Source: Kalmanozyma brasiliensis GHG001
Lineage: Eukaryota > Basidiomycota > Ustilaginomycetes > Ustilaginales
NCBI RefSeq assembly: GCF_000497045.1
Contig: NW_015961950.1
Location: forward strand, 481,294 to 545,293
Length of the DNA stretch: 64,000 nucleotides
Direction: 5' to 3'
Under the pieces are notes generated by a model. It saw only the letters and a list, made by a program, of their open reading frames with translations. It searched no databases and was not told the origin of the DNA. How positions within the stretch are numbered: the stretch's first letter is position 1; each line of letters begins with the position of its first letter. This document shows, one piece after another, positions 31,441-41,352 of this stretch. Made by a program: the position numbers and the translations under genes.

Positions 31441-32531
31441 CGAGCTCGGCTGGCTGCTTGGCTGGCTGGGTGAGAATTGTGTTGGTCTGCAAGTCGCGTT
31501 TTCCAAGGAGGAAGGGTTCAGACACGGGCGCGCCTCGCTTGTCGACCCTCGCCTAGCCACCTCGGAACCACAAGAGCGAAAAGGGTTCGAGCAAAGGCCG
31601 GTGGTTGGCGAAAACCCTGCAGTGGTGCTCGCCTTGTCTATCAATGATTGGCTCCCACTTTTAATCAACGTCGATCAAGCCTCAATCGAGGGTCGTCAAT
31701 GTCGCCATAATGAACCCGGTACTCACCGCCTGACAAACGAGAGCTCCAAAGACGACCATGACAGATGTCTGATGAGAAGGCTACGCCCCGTCCAGACCAA
31801 TGTTGGCGGAAGCAACAGCCGAGGCGCCCGAGTCGTCCCATAAATCCCACCCTTTCACGCTTTTCGGGTCAGCCGAGTCAGGTGAGAGGTGGGCTTTCAT
31901 ATAGATAGCGTTCGGATCATTCCGAAGCCGATGGTCAATGAGAGATGTCATTCAATAGCAAGAGCGGCCACGACGGCCGAGACTGCCGACATCGCTCGTG
32001 CTGAAGAAGAAGATGAAGACGTCGAAACCGTAGGGAGGATACGCAAGCTTGTGCGCACAAGCAAGAAGGAAAGTGTGGTTGATTCCGGATCTGTGATGTT
32101 CATGCAGGGGCAGGAGCAGCATGCTTCCTAACGTATAGGAGGCGGCTACTCGTATTCAAGGTCAGCAAAAGCCATGTCGGTCGACATTCGATTCGAAAGC
32201 CAGAGTCCCAAGGCAAGACAGGTCCAGAGCCTGATCTGGTGTCGAAAAAGGAGCTGATCCGCAACAAATAATCCACTCATCCCCTTTGCTCGCTTTTGAC
32301 TGGCGAGCCGCTCTTGGTGAATTAGACTCCTTTTTTGTTTTGAATTTTGAGTTCAGTGACCGACCAGCACAAGGCTCACTGTGCTCACTCACGCAAGACT
32401 GCTCCGGAAGCCAACTCTCTGATTCATTTTCCCATTTTGCACCGCGCAGGCAGGCACCGGGTAGCCGAAAGGCAGAGAGACACACTTAGCGCCATTTTTT
32501 CCCTGCCTCGCCTCGTTCATAGTGCAGCAGC

Positions 32532-32564
32532 TAGCCAGCCAACCAGCCAGCCAGCCAGCCAGCC
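32532..32564. repeat. (AGCC)n microsatellite
   Basis: About eight AGCC/CAGC units, slightly imperfect, in the far upstream region of the G-alpha gene. Confidence 0.8.
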
Positions 32565-33781
32565 GACGCGGCCTCTCCCTGAAACCCGGCTGCTGATGCA
32601 TTTTTTTGGCCACTTTCGGCGAGAAGGGTGTGCCTGGCCGCTCGCTGATGCATTGCATTCGCCGGGTGAACAAAAGGGGCAGAGGGAGGGCCAGTGAGAT
32701 TTGCGCTCTTGACAGGCCGATCCCACAGCAAACAGCAGCAGCCAACAGCAAGCAACAACACCTCCGTAATTTCTCCATCCGTCCTTGCCGCCTCTCGCTC
32801 CTCTCGCTCCTCTTGGCCCTGACCCTCAATCCTTCCGCTGCCCATTTCCATCATTCAAGCTTGGACCTCGCAGCACGCATCTTTGTTTGCGACCTTCCAC
32901 CATCATCTCGTCCTCAGCTCCGCGGTGGTCATCTGCGCCTCTTGCTGCATTCGTTCGCCTTCGCTTCCGTCCGCATCGTCTTTACGCCCCTTCGACCTGC
33001 AAGCGCTCGGTCCTCAGTCTTGTCGCACTCGACGCCTTTGTCCTGACCTACCACTGGACTCCTCTCGGACCAGCTCGCGACGACGTCGAAACGGTCAGAG
33101 GACACATTCGCTGTCATCGTCGCATTCTCACTGGCAGCGTCGAACCTGCGCCATTTCGATCTTTTCCGACGTTCGCCTTCGATCGCACTTGACCGACACT
33201 CGTCTTGCGCTGCTGACTGTTTGACTCGGCACGACCTCCGTTCAACTGCTATCGTAAAGATCACAGGCATCATCCGACGAGTTGACCCAAGCTTCGACGC
33301 CAACCCTCTTCGAGCAACTCCTCGTTCGTAAGAGCACACGCTGTGACAGCACCGGGCACGCTGGTTGACTCATCCAGCGCTCGCATCGGAACGTCCTCGC
33401 GCATCCCACCACCAGCAACTTCTGCTCGGAATTTGCGAAACGTCACTAGGCTGAAGTCGGCGCTTCCGTCAGACCAGTCCGCGCTTCTTCTTTGATCTCA
33501 CGGATACCCCAAGAACGGCCTCGACAGCGCGTTCGAACTGAAGCAGTCTCGATCACGACCTCCAAAGGGACAAAATCGACAGTCTCCCATGAACTGATCA
33601 GAGATCAACGGCAACGCTTCTGGAATCACCTCCTTCTCGCTCGCACTGATCGCAGCTTCCGATCGTCTTATCAGAGAGCACGACGGGACATTCCGGGGAC
33701 TCGCACTGGATCGAAGGAATCAATCTACATACCCACACATCCGCTTTCACACGGCTCTGCTGAGTCTCAACACACTTCAAA

Positions 33782-34846
33782 ATGGGAAACTGTCTATCCT
33801 CCACGGATCAGAAGGATGCCAAGGACAGGAGCGTGGCCATCGACAAGCAACTCGAGGAGGACAGTCGCAAGTTTAAGAAGGAATGCAAGATCCTCCTCCT
33901 CGGCTCGGGAGAGTCGGGCAAGTCGACGATCGTCAAGCAGATGAAGATTATCCATCAGAATGGCTACAACAAGGACGAGCTGTTGCAATACCGACTCACG
34001 GTCATCAAGAACCTGGTGGATTCGGCGCAAGCCATTGTGCTCGCTCTGCGAAAGTTCAAGATGGAGCCCGAGATGCCAGAGAATCGCGAGAATGTGGATG
34101 CCATTCTGCAGTACAGAGTGGATGCCGATCCAGGCGCGACACTAGATCACGCCATGGCGAGAAAGGTAGACTCTTTGTGGAAGGACCCCATTATCCCAGC
34201 CATCATGGAACGCAGCAGCGAGTTCTACCTCATGGACAGCGCATCATACTTCTTCGACAACGTCAGCCGCATCGGACAACCGGACTACATTCCCGACGAG
34301 AATGACGTGCTTCGAGCGCGTTCGAAGACGACCGGCATCAGCGAGACGCGCTTCAACATGGGACAGCTCTCAATACACCTCTTTGACGTCGGAGGACAGC
34401 GTTCCGAGCGTAAAAAGTGGATTCACTGCTTCGAGGCGGTCACGTCCATCATCTTTTGCGTGGCGCTCAGCGAGTACGATCAGGTGTTGCTCGAGGAGAG
34501 CGGTCAAAACCGAATGGCCGAATCGCTGGTGTTGTTCGAGTCGGTGGTCAACAGTCGATGGTTCTTGCGCACATCCGTCATCCTCTTTCTCAACAAGATC
34601 GACATCTTCAAGCAAAAGATTCCAAAACAGCCGCTGTCCAAGTACTTCCCCGAGTACAGCGGCGGCCCGGATATCAACAAGGCGGCCAAGTACATTCTCT
34701 GGCGATTCACACAGACGAACCGAGCGCGGTTGAGCATCTACCCACATCTCACGCAGGCGACGGATACGAGCAACATCCGCCTGGTGTTTGCTGCGGTCAA
34801 GGAGACGATTCTGACCAATGCGCTCAAGGACAGCGGCATTTTGTGA
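33782..34846 (+). CDS. gpa3: heterotrimeric G-protein alpha subunit, group III (cAMP type)
   Basis: 354 aa, intronless, ATG in AAAATGG context. It relays receptor signals, in smuts chiefly to adenylyl cyclase/PKA at the plasma membrane. N-terminal MGNCLSS carries the Gly2 myristoylation and Cys4 palmitoylation signals. G1 GSGESGKS is at 41-48; switch I has Arg180 and Thr183; switch II DVGGQ has Gln206 (the GTPase residue); NKID is at about 271-274; TQAT lies near the C-terminus. The C-terminal DSGIL is shared with Neurospora GNA-3 and Cryptococcus Gpa1, the cAMP-linked group that Ustilago Gpa3 represents. Having Ser, not Cys, four from the end means there is no pertussis-toxin site. The symbol gpa3 is inferred from this class. 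Confidence 0.93.
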   Translation: MGNCLSSTDQKDAKDRSVAIDKQLEEDSRKFKKECKILLLGSGESGKSTIVKQMKIIHQNGYNKDELLQYRLTVIKNLVDSAQAIVLALRKFKMEPEMPENRENVDAILQYRVDADPGATLDHAMARKVDSLWKDPIIPAIMERSSEFYLMDSASYFFDNVSRIGQPDYIPDENDVLRARSKTTGISETRFNMGQLSIHLFDVGGQRSERKKWIHCFEAVTSIIFCVALSEYDQVLLEESGQNRMAESLVLFESVVNSRWFLRTSVILFLNKIDIFKQKIPKQPLSKYFPEYSGGPDINKAAKYILWRFTQTNRARLSIYPHLTQATDTSNIRLVFAAVKETILTNALKDSGIL

Positions 34847-37266
34847 CAGGCCACGGTCGAGCTGGATCAGGATGTCGAGCAAGCAGATGCAGCGACTCTG
34901 ACCGACCAGACGATTGGTATACACGTCAAGTCTGGTTTCGTCAGGGGGTTCGCATTGCTCGCAACCAACTCACATCGGGCCTGTTCGAGCAAGCCTCTTT
35001 TCACTTCACACTTTTGTTTTAATGGATACCTTTACCTTGTACTGTTGGCATCACTACCATCATCATCTCCTTCTCTTAGTACCACACCAAGTCTCTCCGA
35101 CTCTGTTCACTCGTTCCCTCTATTACAGACAATCGCAGCACTCATGTCACCTTCGATCCGGCTTGCGTGTCACCTGGATCGTGTGCTGCACCGTCATTAC
35201 GGCCTTGGGTCTGAGCTCAATCGGAGGAAGCGGTGGTGCTGAGCCTTGATCGAGACAAGCACGCAAAGAGCATCCACAACGTCGCTGAAGCGCAGCCGTA
35301 AAAGGTCACGCGTGGCTGCGGTAGAATCCGATCGAAGCGGGCCTTGCAAGCGCAACTGGATCGAACGGAAGCACCAAGCGGGTACTGTGTGGTGTGTGAT
35401 CGCATGATCTCTGCAAAAGGGCGCCGGCGGAAAGGCCGACAAAGTGCGCGAAGCGCCATGTCTGCTTTCAGCAGCGGCGGGAACGAAGCAATCCCCGAGC
35501 AGCGAGTTCGCCAACCGAGGGTTGCCACATCACAGCGGGACCAAGAGACCGAGAGGCCCAGCTTGCCAACCGCAAGGGCTCCAAGCGCACCCACGTACGG
35601 GTCCGACCACATCCGCTCAGATAGGCTGGGTTGACTGGTGGTCAGGAACGCGCGATAGGCTCGCTTGATCCTCCTCGCGTGATGGCAGCGAGTCAGCTCA
35701 TTCTAGCGTCCCAGCTCGGTCAACGGGAAGCCTGCATCGAAGCGAGAAATCAGATAGGCGAGCTGGGTCTGCGGTTCGAGGAATCTTCTCGAATCGCCCG
35801 CAGAACACGCAGGCTTCCGCTTCTGTGACAACTGCTTCTCTGACATCAATAGCGAGAAGCGGTACATTGCCTTTAGACGTCAGGTTGCTAAGAACACCTG
35901 GCTGTGCTCTGCGGTACATGTCAAGATGGACTGCAGCTCGGCCCAGGGTCGCCTCCAGGGTCCCGCATCGATAGCAGATTCGGCCTCAACTTCGCCTCCC
36001 CTCGGGCTAAAGACCCCTGTCGGCTGTCGTGGGAAAAAGAAGTTCGGCTGTCGCGCCTTTGCAGATCCACAGCTGATTTGCGGAGATTCCATGGCCCGGC
36101 GGGTGGACGTCGCGTTGGCTTGCCCGGAGCCTTTTCGCGATCCTCTCGAGTAGGGCGGTTCGCCGTTCGCGTGAACGAGCAAGACGCTCAACTTTGAGAT
36201 GCAGCGCTACTCTCATCCAGGCGACCGTTCCGAATGGAAGAATCTAGCTCCGACAGACTGAGAGTGCTTCCTGCATGCTGTGGGGGCTACTTTTCCTGCT
36301 GTACACAATCATTACGCCAAGAATCCGCGCGGGAGCTGCAATGCAGCAGCAAATAGCTCAAGACTCGTCAATGCCATTGTATTGTCTTGCATCGGTGTCA
36401 GCGCCAATGCCAACTTTGACGAGGAACCACAGCGAGCCATTGCTGAGCCGCTGAGACCACCTGTGCGTGTGTGCTGCTGGGACTAGTCGAATTTTTCGCT
36501 GCCCATTCATGCACGGCTGACTGCCGAAGCACTTGCATTCCATCGGAAGCACCGAGCGTGCGAGCAATGTGCCAGCTCAATTGGGCCGGCCTGCGTGACA
36601 AAGGAAACGAGCCGCGCTTGCTCTGCCCTCCTCGGTCGCCTCTCAGCCCGTCTCTGTCTGCCTCTGTGCCAGTCGCGGCCATAGCGCTGACCCGAGTGCA
36701 CTCGCAGACGATCAGCCAAGCTGCCAACATGCGACGATCCTGCCTGGCGTAGTTCGAATCGCTGCCTTTCTGAGTCCGCAACTCACTCTCCAACACGCCG
36801 GCGGTCCCTTGCACTACGCCGCGCTCTGCCCTCTTTGGCCTCCTCCGCTTGCTCAGCTTTCCTTGCCTTTGCTTGAAGACACCTTCGTTCCTTTGCAGCC
36901 GTCATCCTCAGACACACACACACACACACACTCGCTACAGATTCAATGCCACTCGCTCCTCTTTGATCATATAGACCTCCTCTCCCGACATTGGCCGCCA
37001 TCTCTCCTGCCATCTCGACCTTATCAGACACGGCGTGTCTTCGAATCATAGACGCGAGTTCAGTACCTCAAGCAAGCACAGCACAGCAGGCTCAGACACT
37101 CAGGCAACGCCAGATACCAGGCATCACCGTCTCTTCCCGTTCTTTGCCGCCAATGTGGACCTTGCAGTCACGGCTGTAGCTTCGACATCCCCGCCCCGGA
37201 ACTCTCCCAGCATCATCGACCCAGCAGAAACGCTGTCTATCTGACGCCAGACGTCACAGTGTCACG
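34847..37266. other. long intergenic region between G-alpha and membrane protein genes
   Basis: 2.4 kb. No convincing gene on either strand; short frames are of biased composition. It has a CT-rich tail before 37267, probably the leader of the next gene, and an (AC)n tract at 36912-36931. Confidence 0.45.
36912..36931. repeat. (AC)10 microsatellite
   Basis: A clean dinucleotide run in the presumed leader of the downstream membrane protein gene. Confidence 0.9.
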
Positions 37267-39693
37267 ATGCGCGACACTCTCTGCCTTTGTGGCTGCGGAC
37301 TCAGCGCTGCCAGCTCCAGCCGGATTCCAGCACCTGGTGATGCTTCAATCCGCATTCATGCCCGCTCGCAACGACCATCGCAATCAGACACGATGGCTAC
37401 GTCGCCAGAACCATCGCTCGCAGGATCTCCCCACGGTGAGACCCGTGGAGTCATGTCTGTCCCAGGCGACCCCAAGACCATCCACGCAGCTCAAAGTGGA
37501 CCTCGACGCATCTCGAAGAGGGGACCTCGTGCCAGCCTTCTCCCTTTACTCGCCATGCTGCTCTGCTCGTTCCTCACCATAATTTCGGCCTCATCCCTAC
37601 CCGCTGCAACGCCCGCACTAGCACGCAGAGGCATTGCGGCTGCCTCGAAGCCAATCAATGCAGTCCTGCCCACAAGCTATCCGTACGAAGCCCAGCTCTC
37701 CCCGAGACAGCTTGCCTCTGCCAACCACGTCTTCAATGTCCGAGTGTCGCAGCCCACCATGTGCCAACCCATGAACATCACCTTCGACCCCAGCTACGGC
37801 AAGCCTCCATATACCGTCATGATCAGCACCGAAGACTACTGGCCCGTCACCGTCAGTCTCACATCGTCCTACGACGATGCCACAAAGGACTTGTGGCTCT
37901 ACCAGTACGACGTTCCCATGTTTGCAGGCGGCACCAAGAATCCTTCCATGATCGTCTCGGTCGTCGACTCAACCGGAGCCATGTCCAACTCGTCTAGCTT
38001 TGTGCAGGCCCAAAGTCCCGGCGCAGGTGTCACCTGCGCGCCATTCCAGTATACGCCCTCCTTTGTCTTTTGGACGATTGGCGCTCCTTCCATGTGTCAA
38101 CCCTACGAGATCGTCTGGAACGGCAGCTACGCCCCGCCGATGGCCGCCTTGTTTCTTCCCGAAGCCGCTCCACCCATCTACGTTCCAGCGCCTCTCGCTG
38201 CCACCACCAACATGACTTGGCAGGTCGCCATGGAAGGTGGAACACGCTTCGTCATGTCCCTAGCAGACAGCCGTCAGATGAACAGCAATGGCGGGGTGTC
38301 CAAACTCAATATTGTTGCGCTCAACGAATACGTCAACGACTCGTGCATTGGTCAGTCCAACTACCAGCATCGCGTCTTTGCCGCTACCTCCACAGCCAGT
38401 GCAGCCACCCTGTACCCCGACGCAACCTCCATGGTGGCTAGTCTGACCACGAGTGGCGGCATGGTGGCTACTGTGACCGTCATCGAGACCATAAAAAACG
38501 GTCGCTTAGTCCACGGCAATGGTGGAGGGCTTGGCGCCCGCTTTCTCATTTTGATAATCGCCTTACTTGTCGGCGTTGGTCTCGTCGGCGCCGCCGCCGG
38601 CTACTTCTGCTTCCGAAGACGTCAGAGAAGCAAGCAAAATATCCGCGCTTGGGACTTGCCTGATGCGTCGGCGCCTTTCAAGGCGAGTCGGAACACGCCC
38701 ATCGCGCCTGGTGTCTTTGGGCGCAGCGACAGTCGACAGGAGTCCAGCGCAAGCATTGTGCTTGGGGAGCGAGACGCGGGTCGTGCCGGTGCCGCCAACT
38801 ATGATCCTGCTGCCCTGTCTTCTCGTCCGCTCACACATGCCCCTTCGCGATCTTCGCTGCGCAGCTGGACCTCAGGCATGTATCAGGAGAGATCTGCCAA
38901 CAACTATCCGATGATTGACACCGCCTCGGTCGGCATTGCAGGTCTCAACAATGGCCACCAGACACACAACTTGACGAGGAGGACCCTCTCTGATGTCTCT
39001 CGCGATGGCTGGTCTCCCACAGACTCGATCTCGATCACGCGGCCATTTGGCTCCTACTTGGACGAGGCGGAGAGGCGAGACCCTGGCAGTCGCCTCCAGA
39101 GTAGGACCGGCAGCCCTGGCGTTCTTTCCCGCGGCAGAAGCTCGGACAGCATCTCTGTGAAATCGATGGGGGTGGGCCCTGGTCCGACGTATCGTCCAGA
39201 CGCTGCATACCAAGCAGCCTACCAAGACCTGATAGCCAGCCAAACGCCGCCTGTCAGCGGCGTCGACGGAAGCTTGCCTTTCGGCGCAACCCAAGCCCGC
39301 GCACCCCTTGCGCGTACTCCAGGCTGGGCGGAGGTCTCGGGCGGTGCTGACCACCCGGCACACATCGTCCGTCACGCTGATGCTGGCCTGCTGTTGGACG
39401 ACAACGATAATGGCGATGAGCTCATCAGCCTTGGCACGGGACGACTGATGGAATTGCCCCCTCAGTACGACACCATTCATCCGAGCACACGGACGCAGCA
39501 GAGATCCACCAATGCTCGGACGCCATCTCGGAACGAGAATCCGTTTGCATCACCGCCTATCCGCCCTCGGCGATCGCACGCGCACGGTGTGGGCTCTGTG
39601 GATATCTCGGATCCTCGCAATCGGCGAGCTGAGGTGCATGCCGCTGATCTGGTCGATGAGAACGACGACGAGTCGGCCTTCTGGGCGCATTGA
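37267..39693 (+). CDS. single-pass membrane protein with secreted N-terminal domain
   Basis: 808 aa if the ATG at 37267 is used. In-frame ATGs at 37393 (766 aa) and 37453 (746 aa) place the hydrophobic stretch LLPLLAMLLCSFLTIISA nearer the N-terminus, as expected for a signal peptide; the true start is likely one of these. The lumenal/extracellular part has two related halves, each opening with a CQP motif (TMCQPMNITF and SMCQPYEIVW), with several N-glycosylation sites. One transmembrane helix lies at about 421-448 (LILIIALLVGVGLVGAAAGYF) followed by basic FRRRQRSK, so the C-terminus is cytosolic. The cytosolic tail is long, Ser/Arg/Pro-rich and disordered. This layout is common in basidiomycete surface proteins of unknown role, possibly sensors. 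Confidence 0.75.
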   Translation: MRDTLCLCGCGLSAASSSRIPAPGDASIRIHARSQRPSQSDTMATSPEPSLAGSPHGETRGVMSVPGDPKTIHAAQSGPRRISKRGPRASLLPLLAMLLCSFLTIISASSLPAATPALARRGIAAASKPINAVLPTSYPYEAQLSPRQLASANHVFNVRVSQPTMCQPMNITFDPSYGKPPYTVMISTEDYWPVTVSLTSSYDDATKDLWLYQYDVPMFAGGTKNPSMIVSVVDSTGAMSNSSSFVQAQSPGAGVTCAPFQYTPSFVFWTIGAPSMCQPYEIVWNGSYAPPMAALFLPEAAPPIYVPAPLAATTNMTWQVAMEGGTRFVMSLADSRQMNSNGGVSKLNIVALNEYVNDSCIGQSNYQHRVFAATSTASAATLYPDATSMVASLTTSGGMVATVTVIETIKNGRLVHGNGGGLGARFLILIIALLVGVGLVGAAAGYFCFRRRQRSKQNIRAWDLPDASAPFKASRNTPIAPGVFGRSDSRQESSASIVLGERDAGRAGAANYDPAALSSRPLTHAPSRSSLRSWTSGMYQERSANNYPMIDTASVGIAGLNNGHQTHNLTRRTLSDVSRDGWSPTDSISITRPFGSYLDEAERRDPGSRLQSRTGSPGVLSRGRSSDSISVKSMGVGPGPTYRPDAAYQAAYQDLIASQTPPVSGVDGSLPFGATQARAPLARTPGWAEVSGGADHPAHIVRHADAGLLLDDNDNGDELISLGTGRLMELPPQYDTIHPSTRTQQRSTNARTPSRNENPFASPPIRPRRSHAHGVGSVDISDPRNRRAEVHAADLVDENDDESAFWAH

Positions 39694-40255
39694 TATCGGT
39701 GTTCAGCACTCCCTTGTTCCTTTTGACCCTTTCCATTCATTGAACCTGCTCAATCGGAAGTGTACCCTAGATAATTCACTCTTTATACAGCATCGTTGGA
39801 AGCTTCTGCATCGACTTGTGGCAAAGGAGGTTCGTGAGCCAACATGGTTGAGGATCACGCCTCACCGTGTGCAATGTGAATTTGAACCCTTCTCGGCAAA
39901 ATGACGTGCTTGTTCTTCTGACCGCCCTTGCATAGATAGCCGCGGTTGTCGTTCTTCCTTCTCGACTCGCAACCTTCATCAAATCTCACCTTTGACACCA
40001 CCTAAAGCGATCTTCGAAGTCTGAGCGGATCTTCCATCACGAAGGGCTGTCTTCCTCGCATTTGTGAACCTTCTCGCTCATCAGCAATCGAGCAGCTTCA
40101 ACTCGTAAAGCTCCCAACTTGTCGCAGCAGCACCCGAGGACCAAAGCGCACCTGGTCGCATCGTCTCTGCTTCCACCAGGCTTCGACATCAGCAGCGTCA
40201 GCCTCTGCTGCATTTGACATCCATCACTCCTTGCGACCTCGCTCTACATCTCACC
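39694..40255. other. intergenic region, promoter of the mitochondrial carrier gene
   Basis: About 560 bases between rightward genes. It is CT-rich just upstream of the carrier ATG. No other feature was seen. Confidence 0.5.
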
Positions 40256-41197
40256 ATGCCAGCTCCACAAGCGCCGGTCGAGCCGTGGCCGCCATTCGCA
40301 TTGCCCACCGTCGACCTGGTCGCAGGCTCGCTTGCCGGCGCCGCGCAAGTCATCGTCGGTCAACCGCTGGACACGGTCAAAGTGCGCAGCCAAATCGCGC
40401 CACGAGGCACGTACACTGGACCTATGGACGTCCTGACCCGCACCATCCGGACAGAAGGCCCGCTAGCGTTGTACAAAGGCATGGCGTCGCCTCTGCTCGG
40501 CATCGCCGCGCAGAACGCGCTGCTCTTTACCGCCTTTCAGAGTGCGAAGCGATTCATCTCGCCTGAAAGCCAGCGGTTGAGCACCGCACAGATCGCTGCG
40601 GCGGGCGCGATAGCCGGTGGGGTCAACTCGGTACTCAGCAGCCCAGTGGAGCTGTTCAAGATCCGTATGCAGGCGCAGATCTCCTCCCCGGGTGATGCGG
40701 CGAAAGCACGAAAGCTCTCCGCCGTGGCTCGCGAGGTGTACAGCAAGTACGGCGTCAAGAACGGCGTTATGCGGGGGTTCTGGGTGACGGTCATGCGTGA
40801 AGTGCCTGCCTACGCAGGGTTCTATACCGGATTCGAACTCGCCAAATCTGCCTTCCGGGCCAAACTACCGTCAGGAACAACGCAAGGTGGGACAATCCTG
40901 CCGATTTGGGCATTGATGGCTTCAGGTAGCTGCGGTGGGATTTGCAACTGGCTAGCCTGCTACCCGTTGGACGTGCTCAAGTCGAGGATTCAGCTCAACG
41001 ATGCTAAGCTGCCAAGAGGTTTCGGTGGACCGTTGCTGCTGAAGTATGTCTCGGAGGAAGCGAGGACGTTGTGGAAGGAGCAAGGGATGAAAGGGTTTTG
41101 GGTCGGGTTGAGCCCCACGCTGCTCAGGGCGATACCGGCCGCGGCGGCGACGTTTACCACGTTTGAGGTGGTCAAGGACGCACTTGAGCGAGGGTGA
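40256..41197 (+). CDS. mitochondrial carrier family protein (SLC25)
   Basis: 313 aa from the ATG at 40256; the frame opens 14 codons earlier only at a TTG. The three tandem carrier repeats each show the signature: PLDTVKVRSQ at about residue 37, PVELFKIRMQ at about 130, and PLDVLKSRIQ at about 237. Each is followed by a matrix helix and a G-rich segment such as GFWVGLSPTLLRAIPAAAATF. It therefore sits in the mitochondrial inner membrane and exchanges small metabolites. The GSLAGAAQVIVGQPLDTVKVR opening resembles the carnitine/ornithine/amino-acid branch (Crc1, Ort1, Ymc1), but substrate contacts cannot be decided by eye. It converges with the Rho GEF gene, 155 bp apart. Confidence 0.88.
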   Translation: MPAPQAPVEPWPPFALPTVDLVAGSLAGAAQVIVGQPLDTVKVRSQIAPRGTYTGPMDVLTRTIRTEGPLALYKGMASPLLGIAAQNALLFTAFQSAKRFISPESQRLSTAQIAAAGAIAGGVNSVLSSPVELFKIRMQAQISSPGDAAKARKLSAVAREVYSKYGVKNGVMRGFWVTVMREVPAYAGFYTGFELAKSAFRAKLPSGTTQGGTILPIWALMASGSCGGICNWLACYPLDVLKSRIQLNDAKLPRGFGGPLLLKYVSEEARTLWKEQGMKGFWVGLSPTLLRAIPAAAATFTTFEVVKDALERG

Positions 41198-41352
41198 TGC
41201 GCCTCCGCGTTCTGGTCACGAACTTCAATCACATTGACCGATAACACTCAAGCCTTTGACTGGCACGTCATGACAGCATTCACGCACACGCAGAGTGAGA
41301 GACGATGAGCAGAAAGGTGGTCGAATCCCAGATCTCAAACAGAGCAATGAGG

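Larger units (their letters stand above)
28940..33781. other. long intergenic region upstream of the G-alpha gene
   Basis: 4.8 kb without a confident gene. The left end is the transporter promoter; the right ~1.2 kb is CT-rich and probably a long G-alpha leader. In between are a signal-peptide-bearing leftward frame without ATG (31105-31440), a leftward relic with an in-frame TGA (30048-30284) and an (AGCC)n tract. It could also hold non-coding RNA. Confidence 0.45.

Noticed and set aside
32500..33780. Several Ser/Leu/Arg-rich frames before the G-alpha gene
   Set aside because: They reflect a CT-rich leader and an AGCC microsatellite, not coding sequence.
36398..36814. Leftward frame with a weak signal-like segment (MLAAWLIVCECTRVSA)
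   Set aside because: Short, charged-interrupted hydrophobic core and low-complexity flanks; not convincing as a secreted protein.
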